The translations under genes were made by a program, and so were the position numbers. Source: Thiogranum sp963752745 (GTDB lineage: Bacteria; Pseudomonadota; Gammaproteobacteria; DSM-19610). From it: 64,000 nt of DNA. The stretch spans positions 1 to 64,000 of the forward strand of contig CAVWAK010000052.1 of NCBI GenBank assembly GCA_963752745.1, given 5' to 3'. Below the pieces are notes generated by a model. It was not told the origin of the DNA, did no database searches, and saw only the letters and a program-made list of their open reading frames with translations. This document shows, piece by piece, positions 1 through 9,365 of this stretch. Position 1 is the first letter of the stretch. Each line of letters starts with the position of its first letter.

Positions 1-68
1 AGTTCGTAATCCTGCATATACGGTTTGGCATCCTGGTCCGGATTGTAGCGGTAGACAGAAAATCTCAT
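1..68 (-). CDS. sdhB: Succinate dehydrogenase iron-sulfur subunit, 5' end only
   Basis: Only the first 22 codons lie in the window; the gene runs off the left edge. The start is ATG at 68 and the peptide begins MRFSVYRYNPDQDAKPYMQ, the usual SdhB N-terminus in which an RYNP segment opens the 2Fe-2S ferredoxin domain. It begins 16 nt after the sdhA stop and completes the order sdhC-sdhD-sdhA-sdhB. SdhB carries electrons from the SdhA flavin to the membrane quinone site of complex II. The cysteine ligands are outside the window. Confidence 0.88.
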   Translation of the reverse strand, partial: MRFSVYRYNPDQDAKPYMQDYE

Positions 69-84
69 GGGCGCGCTCCGATAC

Positions 85-1842
85 TCAATAGGTTCTCTTT
101 TTCGGCGGGAAGCTGTCTACGGTCAACGGCTTCATGCGCACGGGCTTAAAGTCCATTTTCAGTTCATCGAGACTAAACAGGCTGTGCTTGAGCCAACGTT
201 GATCGTCGCGATCCGGGTAATCGATACGCGAATGAGCGCCGCGACTTTCGCGGCGTTCCAATGCAGATGAGACAGTCGCCAGACCGATATCTACCAGGTT
301 CTCAAGTTCCATGGCTTCAATGCGTGCAGTATTGAAAACCTTGCTGTGGTCGTCGATAAAAGCATTCTGCAGGCGCTCGCGTAAGGCGATGACTTTCTCC
401 AGACCCTCCCGGAGCACATCCTCGTTGCGGAACACGCTGCAATGTTCCTCCATGATCCTGGCAAGCTCTGCACGCAGTCCGGCTATCGATTCACCATTGC
501 CCTGCTGGTTCCAGCGCGCCAAACGTTGCATGGCGGGTTCGGTTGCGTCTTCGGGGATTGGCTGGTGATAGGGATGTTCACGCAGATGTTCGATAACATG
601 GTTGGCAGCAGCACGCCCAAACACCAGGATATCCAGCAACGAGTTGCCGCCCAGGCGGTTCGCACCATGCACTGATACGCAGGCACATTCACCCACAGCG
701 TACAAACCAGGTACCGGTTCCTCAGCCCCCTGTTGTACCGGGATTACCACCTGTCCATGACGATCGGTAGGAATTCCACCCATGGTGTAGTGTGCGGTCG
801 GAAATACCGGGATGGGTGATTCCGCGGGATCGATGTGCAGGAAGGTCTTTACCGTGTCGCGAATACCCGGCAGGCGTTTTTTAACGATGTCAGCGCCAAG
901 ATGGTCGAGTTTCAACAAGACATGATCCTTGTTGAGGCCTACACCACGTCCCTCGCGGACCTCGGTAGCAATAGCCCGGCTGACAACGTCCCTGCTGGCG
1001 AGATCCTTGGCGTTGGGCGCGTAGCGCTCCATGAAGCGCTCACCCTCGCTGTTCAGCAGATAACCACCCTCGCCGCGTGCACCCTCGGTAATCAGCATGC
1101 CTTTGCCGGCAATGCCGGTTGGGTGAAACTGGAAGAACTCCATGTCCTGTAACGGAATACCGGCGCGCAAGGCCATTGCCATACCATCGCCGGTGTTTAC
1201 CAGTGCGTTGGTATTGGTGCGGAACAGCTGGCCTGCGCCACCGGTAGCCAATATTGTGGTCTTGGCTTCAATCAGAATCGGCTCACCGGTGGCAATTTCA
1301 ATGGCTACCGCGCCGAGAAAATAGCCTTCGTCGTTACAGACCAGATCGATGGCAAAATATTCGTCGAAAAAATGCGTTTTTGCGCGAATATTCTGCTGGT
1401 AGAGGGAATGAAGTATTGCATGGCCGGTCCGGTCGGCGGCGGCACAGGTTCGCACTGCCTGTTCGCCACCAAAATTACGGCTCTGTCCACCAAAGGCGCG
1501 TTGATAGATCTTGCCGGTATCCAGCCTGGAAAACGGCACACCAAAATGTTCAAGTTCGTAGACTGCACGCGGCGCTGCACGGCACATATATTCAATGGCG
1601 TCCTGGTCACCCAGGTAATCGCTGCCCTTGACCGTGTCGAACATGTGCCAGTGCCAGTTGTCCGGGAGCACGTTGGCAAGTGCTGCATTGACCCCGCCCT
1701 GAGCGGCGACAGTATGCGAACGCGTCGGGAAAACCTTGGACACAACCGCCACACGCGCTTCGGCCTGTGAAAGCTGCAAAGCGGCCCGCAATCCGCCGCC
1801 ACCGGCACCAATTATCAAAGCGTCAAAACTGCGCTTTTCCAC
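85..1842 (-). CDS. sdhA: Succinate dehydrogenase flavoprotein subunit
   Basis: Catalytic subunit of complex II; oxidises succinate to fumarate in the TCA cycle on the cytoplasmic face of the inner membrane. The 585 residues match the family length. A dinucleotide-binding segment GAGGGGLRAAL is at about 12-22, the covalent FAD histidine sits in SHTVAAQGG (His43), HPTG is at 240-243, and RGEGG is near 256 followed by SRDVVSRA with the active-site arginine. The C-terminal KKRTY tail is typical. It starts 3 nt after the sdhD stop and is followed by sdhB, so all four genes look like one transcript. Confidence 0.97.
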   Translation of the reverse strand: MEKRSFDALIIGAGGGGLRAALQLSQAEARVAVVSKVFPTRSHTVAAQGGVNAALANVLPDNWHWHMFDTVKGSDYLGDQDAIEYMCRAAPRAVYELEHFGVPFSRLDTGKIYQRAFGGQSRNFGGEQAVRTCAAADRTGHAILHSLYQQNIRAKTHFFDEYFAIDLVCNDEGYFLGAVAIEIATGEPILIEAKTTILATGGAGQLFRTNTNALVNTGDGMAMALRAGIPLQDMEFFQFHPTGIAGKGMLITEGARGEGGYLLNSEGERFMERYAPNAKDLASRDVVSRAIATEVREGRGVGLNKDHVLLKLDHLGADIVKKRLPGIRDTVKTFLHIDPAESPIPVFPTAHYTMGGIPTDRHGQVVIPVQQGAEEPVPGLYAVGECACVSVHGANRLGGNSLLDILVFGRAAANHVIEHLREHPYHQPIPEDATEPAMQRLARWNQQGNGESIAGLRAELARIMEEHCSVFRNEDVLREGLEKVIALRERLQNAFIDDHSKVFNTARIEAMELENLVDIGLATVSSALERRESRGAHSRIDYPDRDDQRWLKHSLFSLDELKMDFKPVRMKPLTVDSFPPKKRTY

Positions 1843-1845
1843 CCG

Positions 1846-2196
1846 TCAAATCTCTCCCTGCATGGCGGTAATTGTCAGCGCCCGGATCACCCATAACAAG
1901 CTGCCGAGCAGTATCAGTGCGGTAACTACCATAAACAACAAGCGCAAACTTACCAGGTGAACATAATCGATCAGCACATCGCGTATGCCGACCCAGACGT
2001 GTAACAGCAAAGCCAGCGTAAACACTGTTGTGGCAATGCCCATCGACGGGCTTGCCAGCCAGTTGTGCCAGCTTGAATAATCAACAGCGCTTCGGGTAAG
2101 CAGGTATAACAGAGTGCCGACAATATACACGGCGAGGTAAACAGCAGTAATGCGCTGCAGCAACCAGGCGCGCAACCCCTGCGCGGCTCTGCTCAC
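1846..2196 (-). CDS. sdhD: Succinate dehydrogenase membrane anchor subunit SdhD
   Basis: A 116-residue hydrophobic protein with three predicted membrane helices (about 17-34, 53-75 and 82-106). The motif HVWVGIRDVLIDY (66-78) carries the expected haem-ligand histidine (His66) and the Asp/Tyr pair of the quinone pocket. It binds haem b together with SdhC and anchors SdhAB. The start overlaps the sdhC stop by 4 nt, indicating translational coupling. Order and motif make the call secure despite the weak sequence conservation usual for this subunit. Confidence 0.93.
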   Translation of the reverse strand: MSRAAQGLRAWLLQRITAVYLAVYIVGTLLYLLTRSAVDYSSWHNWLASPSMGIATTVFTLALLLHVWVGIRDVLIDYVHLVSLRLLFMVVTALILLGSLLWVIRALTITAMQGEI

Positions 2197-2573
2197 AGAA
2201 TTCTCGTCAGGTAAATGGCTGTCAGCACCAGGGCGCCTATATTCACCAGCCAGGCGCTGGCCCGGGCCTGTGCTTTCTCGATGCCAATCTCGACATCCAG
2301 CAACAGGTGCCGGATGCCAGCCAGCAGATGATGACTTAGCGACCAGATCAGTAATATGGAAACCAGCAATGCCGGTGGCGACTTCATCAGTCCGATTACT
2401 TCGAGATAAGCCGCCTCGTTTTCCAGTGAACGCGCAAACAGCCAGGCTACCAATGGTATGCCGAGAAACATGAGGACGCCGGAAACCCGGTGAGCGATGG
2501 AGGCTATGCCGCCGGGAGGCAGTTTGATCTTAAGCAGGTTCAGAAACCTGGGGGCCGGCGTTTTTCTGTCCAT
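2193..2573 (-). CDS. sdhC: Succinate dehydrogenase cytochrome b556 subunit SdhC
   Basis: First gene of the sdh operon, with three predicted membrane helices. It contains the SIAHRVSGVLMF signature, whose Ser and Arg line the quinone site, and HHLLAGIRHLLLD with the haem histidine. I chose ATG at 2573 (MDRKTPAPRF), giving a leader of family-typical length; an in-frame TTG at 2582 just behind a GAG is an alternative. It is divergent from ygfZ, and a candidate promoter lies just upstream. Confidence 0.93.
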   Translation of the reverse strand: MDRKTPAPRFLNLLKIKLPPGGIASIAHRVSGVLMFLGIPLVAWLFARSLENEAAYLEVIGLMKSPPALLVSILLIWSLSHHLLAGIRHLLLDVEIGIEKAQARASAWLVNIGALVLTAIYLTRIL

Positions 2574-2601
2574 TGAAGCCAATATTCTCGGAGTTCCAAT
2601 G

Positions 2602-2630
2602 TTTATACCATCAGCCCCGATAAACCGCCA
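2602..2630 (-). promoter_or_regulatory. Candidate sigma-70 promoter for sdhCDAB
   Basis: On the minus strand a TATAAA -10 (2602-2607) is preceded by TG one base upstream (extended -10) and lies 17 nt from a weak -35, TGGCGG (2625-2630). It is about 30 nt from the sdhC start. Assigned by eye from consensus spacing only. Confidence 0.4.
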
Positions 2631-2700
2631 GCATTTGCATGGCTGACACCCGCAACAAGATTGTCTACTATGCGCTACAGGCGATTCAGAGCATCAGTAT

Positions 2701-3747
2701 ATGATTAATGAATGGAAAGCATTCCTGCAAAAAGCCGGCGCAGAATTTAACGGTTCCGGCGTTACCAGTTTCGGCAACAGCCGTCGTGAACTCAGTGTCG
2801 CAATCACCGGCAATGTGTTTGCTGATTTGTCACACTATGGATTGATCGCGGTACACGGCAAGGATGCCGAGACTTTCCTGCAGGGGCAACTGACCAACGA
2901 CGTTCTTATTGTAGACGCGGGCCACAGCCAGCTAACCGGTCTGTGTAATCCCAAAGGACGACTGTTAGCAAGTTTTCGACTGTTCAGGTCCGGCGACAGC
3001 TACTATCTTTGCCTGCCCGGCGACATGGTAGAAGGCGTCCTGAACCGGTTGCGCATGTTTGTGCTGCGGTCGGAGGTGACCCTTGAGGAATCCGGCGATA
3101 CCTTCGTACATCTTGGTATTTCAGGTATAGATGCAGCAGCTACCCTGGCTGACTTTGCGGGTGAGCTTCCTGCAGCGGTCGGTGAAGTGTGTGCCGGAGA
3201 TAACCAGATAGTCATCCAGGTGCCGGGCATCCATCCAAGCTATGAATTGTTTACTACAGTTGAACCGGCCAGCGGTCTCTGGGACCAGTTGAACGTCCAC
3301 AGCGCGCCCGTGGGTGAAGAGGCCTGGCGTCTGCTCGACATCCAGGCCGGTATCCCGGTGATTTACCCGCAAACACGGGAAGCTTTTGTCCCGCAGATGA
3401 TCAATCTGCAGCTGGTTGACGGGGTGAGTTTCAAAAAAGGTTGCTATACCGGCCAGGAAATTGTCGCCCGCATGGAATATCTCGGTAAACTGAAACGCCG
3501 CATGTACCGCGCCCGGGTCAGCTCCGATACCGCGCCCCAGCCCGGAGACGAGGTATTTTCCGGTGATGGCAGCGGCCAGAACTGCGGTCAGCTGGTGTCT
3601 GCTGCAGGACATCCGGATGGCGACTATGCTGTACTGGCTGTATTGCAAATTGCGAGTGCCGAAGGAGAAGCCGGATTGCACCTTGGAACAGCAGATGGGC
3701 CGCCCCTGAGCCTGGAGGCCCTGCCCTACGCCTTCGCCGAAGACTGA
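2701..3747 (+). CDS. ygfZ: Folate-binding tRNA-modifying/Fe-S protein YgfZ
   Basis: YgfZ/IBA57 family (GcvT-like fold), a tetrahydrofolate-binding protein needed for activity of some Fe-S enzymes including MiaB. The family signature K-G-C-Y-x-G-Q-E is present as KKGCYTGQE at about 244-252 with the conserved cysteine. N-terminal GcvT-like features (HGKDAETFLQGQLTNDV) are clear. Length 348 is normal (E. coli 326). It is transcribed away from sdhCDAB across a 120 nt gap. In E. coli, ygfZ is a neighbour of the SDH flavinylation factor gene sdhE; no sdhE lies between the two here. Confidence 0.93.
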   Translation: MINEWKAFLQKAGAEFNGSGVTSFGNSRRELSVAITGNVFADLSHYGLIAVHGKDAETFLQGQLTNDVLIVDAGHSQLTGLCNPKGRLLASFRLFRSGDSYYLCLPGDMVEGVLNRLRMFVLRSEVTLEESGDTFVHLGISGIDAAATLADFAGELPAAVGEVCAGDNQIVIQVPGIHPSYELFTTVEPASGLWDQLNVHSAPVGEEAWRLLDIQAGIPVIYPQTREAFVPQMINLQLVDGVSFKKGCYTGQEIVARMEYLGKLKRRMYRARVSSDTAPQPGDEVFSGDGSGQNCGQLVSAAGHPDGDYAVLAVLQIASAEGEAGLHLGTADGPPLSLEALPYAFAED

Positions 3748-3823
3748 CATATATCTGCTTCAAAATTGTCCCTCTGAGTCGCTACAGGGAAGATAGCTTT
3801 TTAATCTAATGTAAGGAATCTGT

Positions 3824-4657
3824 ATGGAGCCGGAAGACGTTTTCGTCAACGAACTCATTGAAGACCTCGAAAGTGGCAATTTACAGCTGCCTACCCTGCC
3901 TGAGGTCGCGCTGCGAGTGCGTGACGTTGTGGACGACGAGAACGCCAGCGCCAACCAGATCGCCGATATCATTGCCCAGGACGCGGCACTTTCGGCCCGC
4001 CTCCTCCAGGTTGCCAATTCGCCCCTGTACCGCGGACGGCAGGAGATCGACCGGCTCTCCATGGTTGTCTCCCGGCTCGGTAACAAGCTGGTACGCAATC
4101 TGGTCACCAGCCAGGTCATGAAACAGATGTTCCAGGCTACCAACGACATGGTCGATAAACGTCTGAGAGATGTGTGGGAACACAGTGTCCAGGTCGCGGC
4201 TATCGCCCGGGCGCTCGCCGCGAATACGCCTGGTGTGATGCCCGACCAGGCGATGCTGGCCGGCTTGCTGCACGACATCGGCACCCTGCCGATACTCTAC
4301 CGTGCGGAAGAGCGCGACGAACTGCTGGAGACACCGGGGCTGCTCGATGAACTCATTTTGCGACTGCATACGCGCATCGGCGGAGCGATCCTCAAGCACT
4401 GGAAATTTCCGGATATGCTGGTCGCTGTAGCTGCCGAGCACGAGAATCTTGAACGCGACCACCCGGGCCCGGCAGATCTGATCGACGTCGTGCAGGTCGC
4501 CAACCTGCAAAGTCACATGGATACTGATCACCCGTTAGCTATCGTTGACTGGAGCAGTGTTAGTGCTTTCCAGCGCATGGGGCTTGATGATGATGTCAAT
4601 GAAATTGAATTAACGGATGTCGAAGAAATACAAGAAGTGCAAAGACTCTTCGAATAG
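3824..4657 (+). CDS. HDOD domain signalling protein
   Basis: A 277-residue protein whose HDOD domain fills about residues 15-210: LPTLPEVALRVRDVVDDENAS, then ADIIAQDAALSARLLQVANSPLY, and the HD-like GLLHDIGTLPILY. HDOD proteins are HD-superfamily relatives lacking full catalytic residues and usually act as scaffolds in signalling, motility or c-di-GMP control. A short acidic tail follows. The gene lies 90 nt upstream of a GAF-GGDEF-EAL gene on the same strand, so the two may be co-transcribed and functionally linked. The specific target is unknown. Confidence 0.88.
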   Translation: MEPEDVFVNELIEDLESGNLQLPTLPEVALRVRDVVDDENASANQIADIIAQDAALSARLLQVANSPLYRGRQEIDRLSMVVSRLGNKLVRNLVTSQVMKQMFQATNDMVDKRLRDVWEHSVQVAAIARALAANTPGVMPDQAMLAGLLHDIGTLPILYRAEERDELLETPGLLDELILRLHTRIGGAILKHWKFPDMLVAVAAEHENLERDHPGPADLIDVVQVANLQSHMDTDHPLAIVDWSSVSAFQRMGLDDDVNEIELTDVEEIQEVQRLFE

Positions 4658-4747
4658 CGCCATAGTGGTGGACTAACATCCACCTGAAGCCGTGTTCCGA
4701 ATACCCTATACTATTGCCGGTAGTTATCGGGAGAGACCCCACGCACC

Positions 4748-6694
4748 ATGCCGTCACCAGGCGCCAAGGATTCGGGCAACCAGCAATCGGTCGGTGAGCA
4801 GCTGCTGCAACGCGAAGCTGAGATTCGCATGCTGCTGGAGGTCAACCGCCTGGTTGGCAATGAATTTAACCTCCAGAAAGTTTTTGATCAGGTTGCGGCC
4901 TGTGCCCGCGACCTCATCGATGCGCATACTGTAACGATCCCGATACTCTCCGATGATCAACTCAGCTATACCTACCGGGCAGCAGTCGGCGAAAATGCCG
5001 ACGAGCTGCTGGGTGCCAAGCTGCCCATTGAGGTGGGTATCTGTGGCTGGGTGCTCAGGAACCATAAACCCTGGTGGCGTGGCCTGCTCGAAGAGTTGAA
5101 TGAGCAGGAACGCAATCAGTGGGAACAGGAAGCCGGCACTATCATACTTGTGCCCCTGATCGGTCATCGCCGGTTTCTTGGAGGTATTGCCGGTATTACC
5201 AAGCGTGGTGGCGGCGAATTCGACCAGCGTGACTATGACTTGCTCAACATGTTTGCCCGCCAGGTCAGTACTGCCATCGAAAATGCCATGTTCGTCGATG
5301 AGCTGGCCCTGGCACGACAACGCGCTGAAGCCTACCGGGAAAAACTGGAAGCGTTAAACCAGCGTCTCAAGGACACCAACGTAGACCTGCAACGACTTGC
5401 CGTCCTGGACCCGTTGAGCGGCCTGCCAAATCGAACCCTGATTATGGACAGGCTGGAGCAGGCGTTACGCGAAGCCAAACGCTTTGGTCACGGTATCGCG
5501 TTAATCATGATCGACCTCGATCATTTCAAGGAAGTGAATGACACTCTGGGGCATGGTGTTGGCGACGAATTGCTCATTGCTGTAGGTAACGCGCTGCGTT
5601 CGGGCCTGCGCGAACCGGACACACTGGGTCGCCTTGGGGGTGATGAATTTGCGGTTGTGGTGCCGCATGCCGACCATGATACTGCTCTCACCGTCGTCAA
5701 CAAACTCCACTCCGTACTGCAACATCCCCTGAGTGTAGGCGACAATAATTTTTCGGTAGACGCCAGCATGGGCGTTGCTATTTACCCCGAGCACGGTGAC
5801 GATCCGTCAGTTTTACTCAGGTGTGCCGATGTGGCGATGTACGTCGCCAAACGCAATCGCGGCGAGTTTGCGGTCTATAACAGCGAAGAGGACAAACATA
5901 ACCCCGATCGTCTCGAACTTCTGCAGGATCTGCGCACGGCGATCCAGGAGCAGACAATCAGCGTGGCATTCCAGCCAAAACTGGATTTGCGCAGTAATAT
6001 GATTACCGGCGTGGAAGCACTGGCTCGCTGGACACATCCGGTGCGCGGCGTTATTCCGCCCTACGAGTTTATTCCAGTGCTGGAACACACCGGGCTTATC
6101 AAGCCATTTACGCTCCAGATGCTCGATATGGCATTGAGTCATTGCAAACAGTGCCTGGAAAAAGGCTATCGCCTGAGTGTCGCTGTGAACCTGTCCATGC
6201 ATAACCTTCGGGACGAAAGTCTTCCCCGGCAAATCGGGGAACTACTGTCCCGCTACCAGCTTGACAGGGAATTCTTGACGCTGGAAATTACCGAAAGCGC
6301 AATTATGCATGAACCGGAGCGCAGCCTGGATATTCTGCGTGCGCTTGACGACATGGGCGTCTATCTTTCAATTGATGACTTCGGTACCGGCTACTCGTCA
6401 CTAAGCTATCTGAAACGGCTACCCGTGAAGCAACTCAAGATTGACCGGTCATTTGTCAGTGACATGATATCAGACCGGGATGACGCAATGATCGTGCGCT
6501 CCACCATTGATCTTGCGCACAACCTGGGGCTGAGCACGGTGGCAGAAGGCGTCGAAAGCGATCAGATCCTGGAGCGCCTGAAAGGCATGGAATGCGATAT
6601 CGCCCAGGGATACCTCATCAGCCGGCCGCTGTCGCGTGATGACTTCCTCAGCTACCTTGACGCCGGTGAGTGGGATGTGCCACGTGTCAGCTAG
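4748..6694 (+). CDS. GAF-GGDEF-EAL cyclic-di-GMP protein
   Basis: A 648-residue cytoplasmic sensor with a GAF domain (about 30-180), a short coiled coil (180-220), a GGDEF domain and an EAL domain. The cyclase motif is intact (RLGGDEFAVV near 297), and REPD ahead of it has the spacing of the RxxD inhibitory site. The EAL domain keeps VEALARW (near 422), ITESAIM and IDDFGTGYSSLSYL, so a phosphodiesterase is also plausible. No membrane segment is seen, so the input should be soluble. Start ATG at 4748 follows GGGAGAG. Its TAG stop shares the palindrome CTAG with the lysS stop on the other strand. Confidence 0.93.
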   Translation: MPSPGAKDSGNQQSVGEQLLQREAEIRMLLEVNRLVGNEFNLQKVFDQVAACARDLIDAHTVTIPILSDDQLSYTYRAAVGENADELLGAKLPIEVGICGWVLRNHKPWWRGLLEELNEQERNQWEQEAGTIILVPLIGHRRFLGGIAGITKRGGGEFDQRDYDLLNMFARQVSTAIENAMFVDELALARQRAEAYREKLEALNQRLKDTNVDLQRLAVLDPLSGLPNRTLIMDRLEQALREAKRFGHGIALIMIDLDHFKEVNDTLGHGVGDELLIAVGNALRSGLREPDTLGRLGGDEFAVVVPHADHDTALTVVNKLHSVLQHPLSVGDNNFSVDASMGVAIYPEHGDDPSVLLRCADVAMYVAKRNRGEFAVYNSEEDKHNPDRLELLQDLRTAIQEQTISVAFQPKLDLRSNMITGVEALARWTHPVRGVIPPYEFIPVLEHTGLIKPFTLQMLDMALSHCKQCLEKGYRLSVAVNLSMHNLRDESLPRQIGELLSRYQLDREFLTLEITESAIMHEPERSLDILRALDDMGVYLSIDDFGTGYSSLSYLKRLPVKQLKIDRSFVSDMISDRDDAMIVRSTIDLAHNLGLSTVAEGVESDQILERLKGMECDIAQGYLISRPLSRDDFLSYLDAGEWDVPRVS

Positions 6695-8172
6695 TGGCGC
6701 ATATGCGGGAACAGCAATACGTCCCTGATCGAGGCAGAATCGGTAAACAGCATTACCAGCCTGTCGATACCGATACCTTCGCCTGCTGTCGGTGGCATGC
6801 CGTGTTCCAGCGCACAAACGTAGTCGGCATCGTAGTGCATGGCTTCAATGTCACCCGCTTCCTTGTCTTCAACCTGTTTTTTGAAGCGTTCAGCCTGGTC
6901 TTCAGGGTCATTCAACTCGGAGAAACCATTAGCGATTTCACGACCACCGACAAAAAATTCAAACCGGTCGGTTACAAAAGGATCTTCGTCATTTCGCCGG
7001 GCAAGGGGTGAGACCTCGGTTGGATAGGCAGTTATAAAGGTTGGATCCATCAGTCGGTGCTCGACAGTTTTTTCAAATATCTCTATCTGTATTTTACCCA
7101 GGCCGTAACTGTCCTTGACCGGAATATCCAGCTTCTCCGCTACCATACGGGCTGCGGCCAGATCGTCCAGGTCTGCGGCAACCAGGTCCGGATTGAATTG
7201 CAGGATCGATTCTTTTACCGACATGCGGGTGAATTTGTTGCCAAAGTCAAACTGCGCGCCCTGGTAAGCCACACTGGTACCACCCAGTATAAATTCAGTC
7301 ATCTCGCGCAGCAGGACTTCGGTGATGTCCATCAAATCATTGTAATCAGCATAAGCCTCGTAGAATTCCAGCATTGTGAATTCAGGATTGTGCCGGGTCG
7401 ACAAGCCTTCATTGCGGAAGCTGCGATTGATTTCGTACACCTTCTCATAACCGCCCACGACCAGGCGTTTGAGATACAGTTCCGGAGCAATGCGTAAATA
7501 CAGCTGCATATCCAGGGCATTATGGTGAGTTGTAAACGGACGCGCCGTCGCCCCGCCGGGGATGCTTTGCATCATTGGCGTTTCCACTTCAAGGAAACTG
7601 CGCTTGTTAAGGAAGTCACGAATAAACTGTACGATGCGAGAGCGCACGATAAAGGTATCACGTGAATCCTCGTTCATGATCAGGTCAAGATAGCGCTGAC
7701 GATAGCGGATTTCCTGGTCAGTGAGGCCATGAAATTTTTCCGGCAAGGGACGCAATGCCTTGGTGAGAATTCGAATGCTATCGACCTTGACTGACAGTTC
7801 ACCGGTCTTGGTAACAAACAGGGCGCCCTCGGCGCATATAATGTCCCCCATATCCCAGCTCTTGAAAGCCGGGTATACCCCTTCAGGCAGCGCATCGCGT
7901 TGCACAAATAACTGCAGTCGCCCCGACATATCCTGTATATGAGCAAAGCTGGCTTTACCCATGACACGTTTACCCATCATGCGGCCGGCAACTTTTACCC
8001 GGACGGTATTGTTGCCAAACCACTCCGCGTCCTTGTCGCTATATTCGGCAGCAATTTCTGCCGCCAGTGCGTCGCGCCGAAAGTCGTTGGGGAAAGCCAC
8101 GCCTGCTTCACGCATTAGTGCCAGTTTCTGGCGACGCTGGGCAATCAGTTTGTTTTCATCCTGGTCAGTCAT
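6691..8172 (-). CDS. lysS: Lysyl-tRNA synthetase, class II
   Basis: Charges tRNA-Lys with lysine. The 493 residues start with an OB-fold anticodon-binding domain (about 60-145) followed by the class II core. Motif 2 is seen as SFRNEGLSTRHNPEFTMLEFYEAY and motif 3 as GEGIGIDRLVMLFTDS, and the protein ends in the usual LLFPHMR. It lies 23 nt downstream of prfB, the common prfB-lysS arrangement. Its stop overlaps the convergent GGDEF-EAL gene by 4 bp, leaving no room for a terminator between them. Confidence 0.97.
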   Translation of the reverse strand: MTDQDENKLIAQRRQKLALMREAGVAFPNDFRRDALAAEIAAEYSDKDAEWFGNNTVRVKVAGRMMGKRVMGKASFAHIQDMSGRLQLFVQRDALPEGVYPAFKSWDMGDIICAEGALFVTKTGELSVKVDSIRILTKALRPLPEKFHGLTDQEIRYRQRYLDLIMNEDSRDTFIVRSRIVQFIRDFLNKRSFLEVETPMMQSIPGGATARPFTTHHNALDMQLYLRIAPELYLKRLVVGGYEKVYEINRSFRNEGLSTRHNPEFTMLEFYEAYADYNDLMDITEVLLREMTEFILGGTSVAYQGAQFDFGNKFTRMSVKESILQFNPDLVAADLDDLAAARMVAEKLDIPVKDSYGLGKIQIEIFEKTVEHRLMDPTFITAYPTEVSPLARRNDEDPFVTDRFEFFVGGREIANGFSELNDPEDQAERFKKQVEDKEAGDIEAMHYDADYVCALEHGMPPTAGEGIGIDRLVMLFTDSASIRDVLLFPHMRH

Positions 8173-8195
8173 TGATTATTCATTCCGCAAGATAG

Positions 8196-9291
8196 CTACA
8201 GGCCACTCTTCAGACTGGCCTCAATAAAGTTATCCAGATCGCCGTCGAGCACGGCCTGGGTATTGCCGGTTTCAACACTGGTGCGCAAATCCTTGATACG
8301 TGACTGGTCGAGCACGTAGGAGCGAATCTGGCTGCCCCAGCCTATATCTGACTTGCTGTCTTCCAGCACTTGCTGATCGGCATTGCGTTTCTGGATTTCC
8401 AGTTCGTACAATTTCGCCTTCAGCTGCTTCATCGCGGTGGCCTTGTTCTTGTGCTGGGAGCGGTCGTTCTGGCATTGCACTACGACACCTGAAGGCCCAT
8501 GGGTAATACGTACTGCCGATTCCGTTCTGTTCACGTGCTGACCACCGGCACCACTGGCCCGGTAGACATCGATACGCAAGTCTGCAGGATTGATGTCGAT
8601 ATCAACATCGTCGTCAATTTCCGGGGATACGAATACCGATGCAAACGAGGTATGACGACGATTCCCGGAATCGAACGGTGATTTTCTTACCAGCCGGTGC
8701 ACGCCGATCTCGGTGCGTAACCAGCCGAATGCATAGGGGCCATCAATTTTGATGGCGGCACTTTTGATGCCGGCCACTTCTCCGGCCGACACCTCGATCA
8801 ATTCAGTTTTAAATTCGTGGCGCTCGGCCCAGCGTAAATACATGCGCAGCAGCATATTCGCCCAATCCTGGGCTTCGGTGCCGCCGGAACCCGCCTGTAT
8901 ATCCAGAAAGGCGTTGGCTTCATCCATTTCGCCGGAAAACATGCGACGGAACTCCAGCGCCGCGACCCGACTTTCCATTTGGTCGACATCGGCTGTCACT
9001 GCCGCCAGGGTGTCGTCGTCATTCTCCTCGACAGCCATTTCCAGCAGATCAACAGCATCCTGGAGAGCTGAATCCAGCGAGGTCAGGGTTTCAACTACCT
9101 GCTCCAGTCTCGCACGATCCTTGCCGAGGCTCTGTGCACGCTCCGGCTGGTTCCAGACATCCGGATCCTCGAGTTCCCGGCAAACCTCAACTAGTTGTTC
9201 CTGCTTGGTGTCGAAGTCAAAGATACCCCCTCAGGGACTCTGCACGCCCTTTCAGATCCTTGATGTGACTGATAACCGGATTAACTTCCAA
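8196..9291 (-). CDS. prfB: Peptide chain release factor 2 with programmed +1 frameshift
   Basis: RF2 reads UGA and UAA stops. The gene is in two frames. A 24-codon leader starts at TTG 9291 behind AGGGGAG, encodes MEVNPVISHIKDLKGRAES and ends LRGYL. It meets an in-frame TGA at 9219-9217 within CTT TGA C, preceded by the SD-like AGGGGG; this is the classic autoregulatory slippery site. After a +1 shift, translation continues DFDTKQEQLVEV to 8196, giving 364 residues (E. coli 365). The SPF recognition tripeptide (RKSPFDSGNRRHTSF) and the GGQ motif (GAGGQHVNRTESAVR) are intact. Annotating only the frame that opens at 9038 would lose about 85 residues. Confidence 0.97.
9217..9230 (-). promoter_or_regulatory. 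RF2 programmed frameshift site
   Basis: On the minus strand the site reads AGGGGG-TAT-CTT-TGA followed by C. The internal Shine-Dalgarno-like AGGGGG, CUU slippery codon and poorly terminating UGAC context are all present with canonical spacing. When RF2 is scarce, ribosomes slip +1 and make full-length RF2. Confidence 0.95.
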
Positions 9292-9365
9292 AACAACTCC
9301 CCTGCTTCGATACCGCCAAGACAAAGTCGCGAATCATACCGAGTTATATCGAAACTGCCAAAAAT

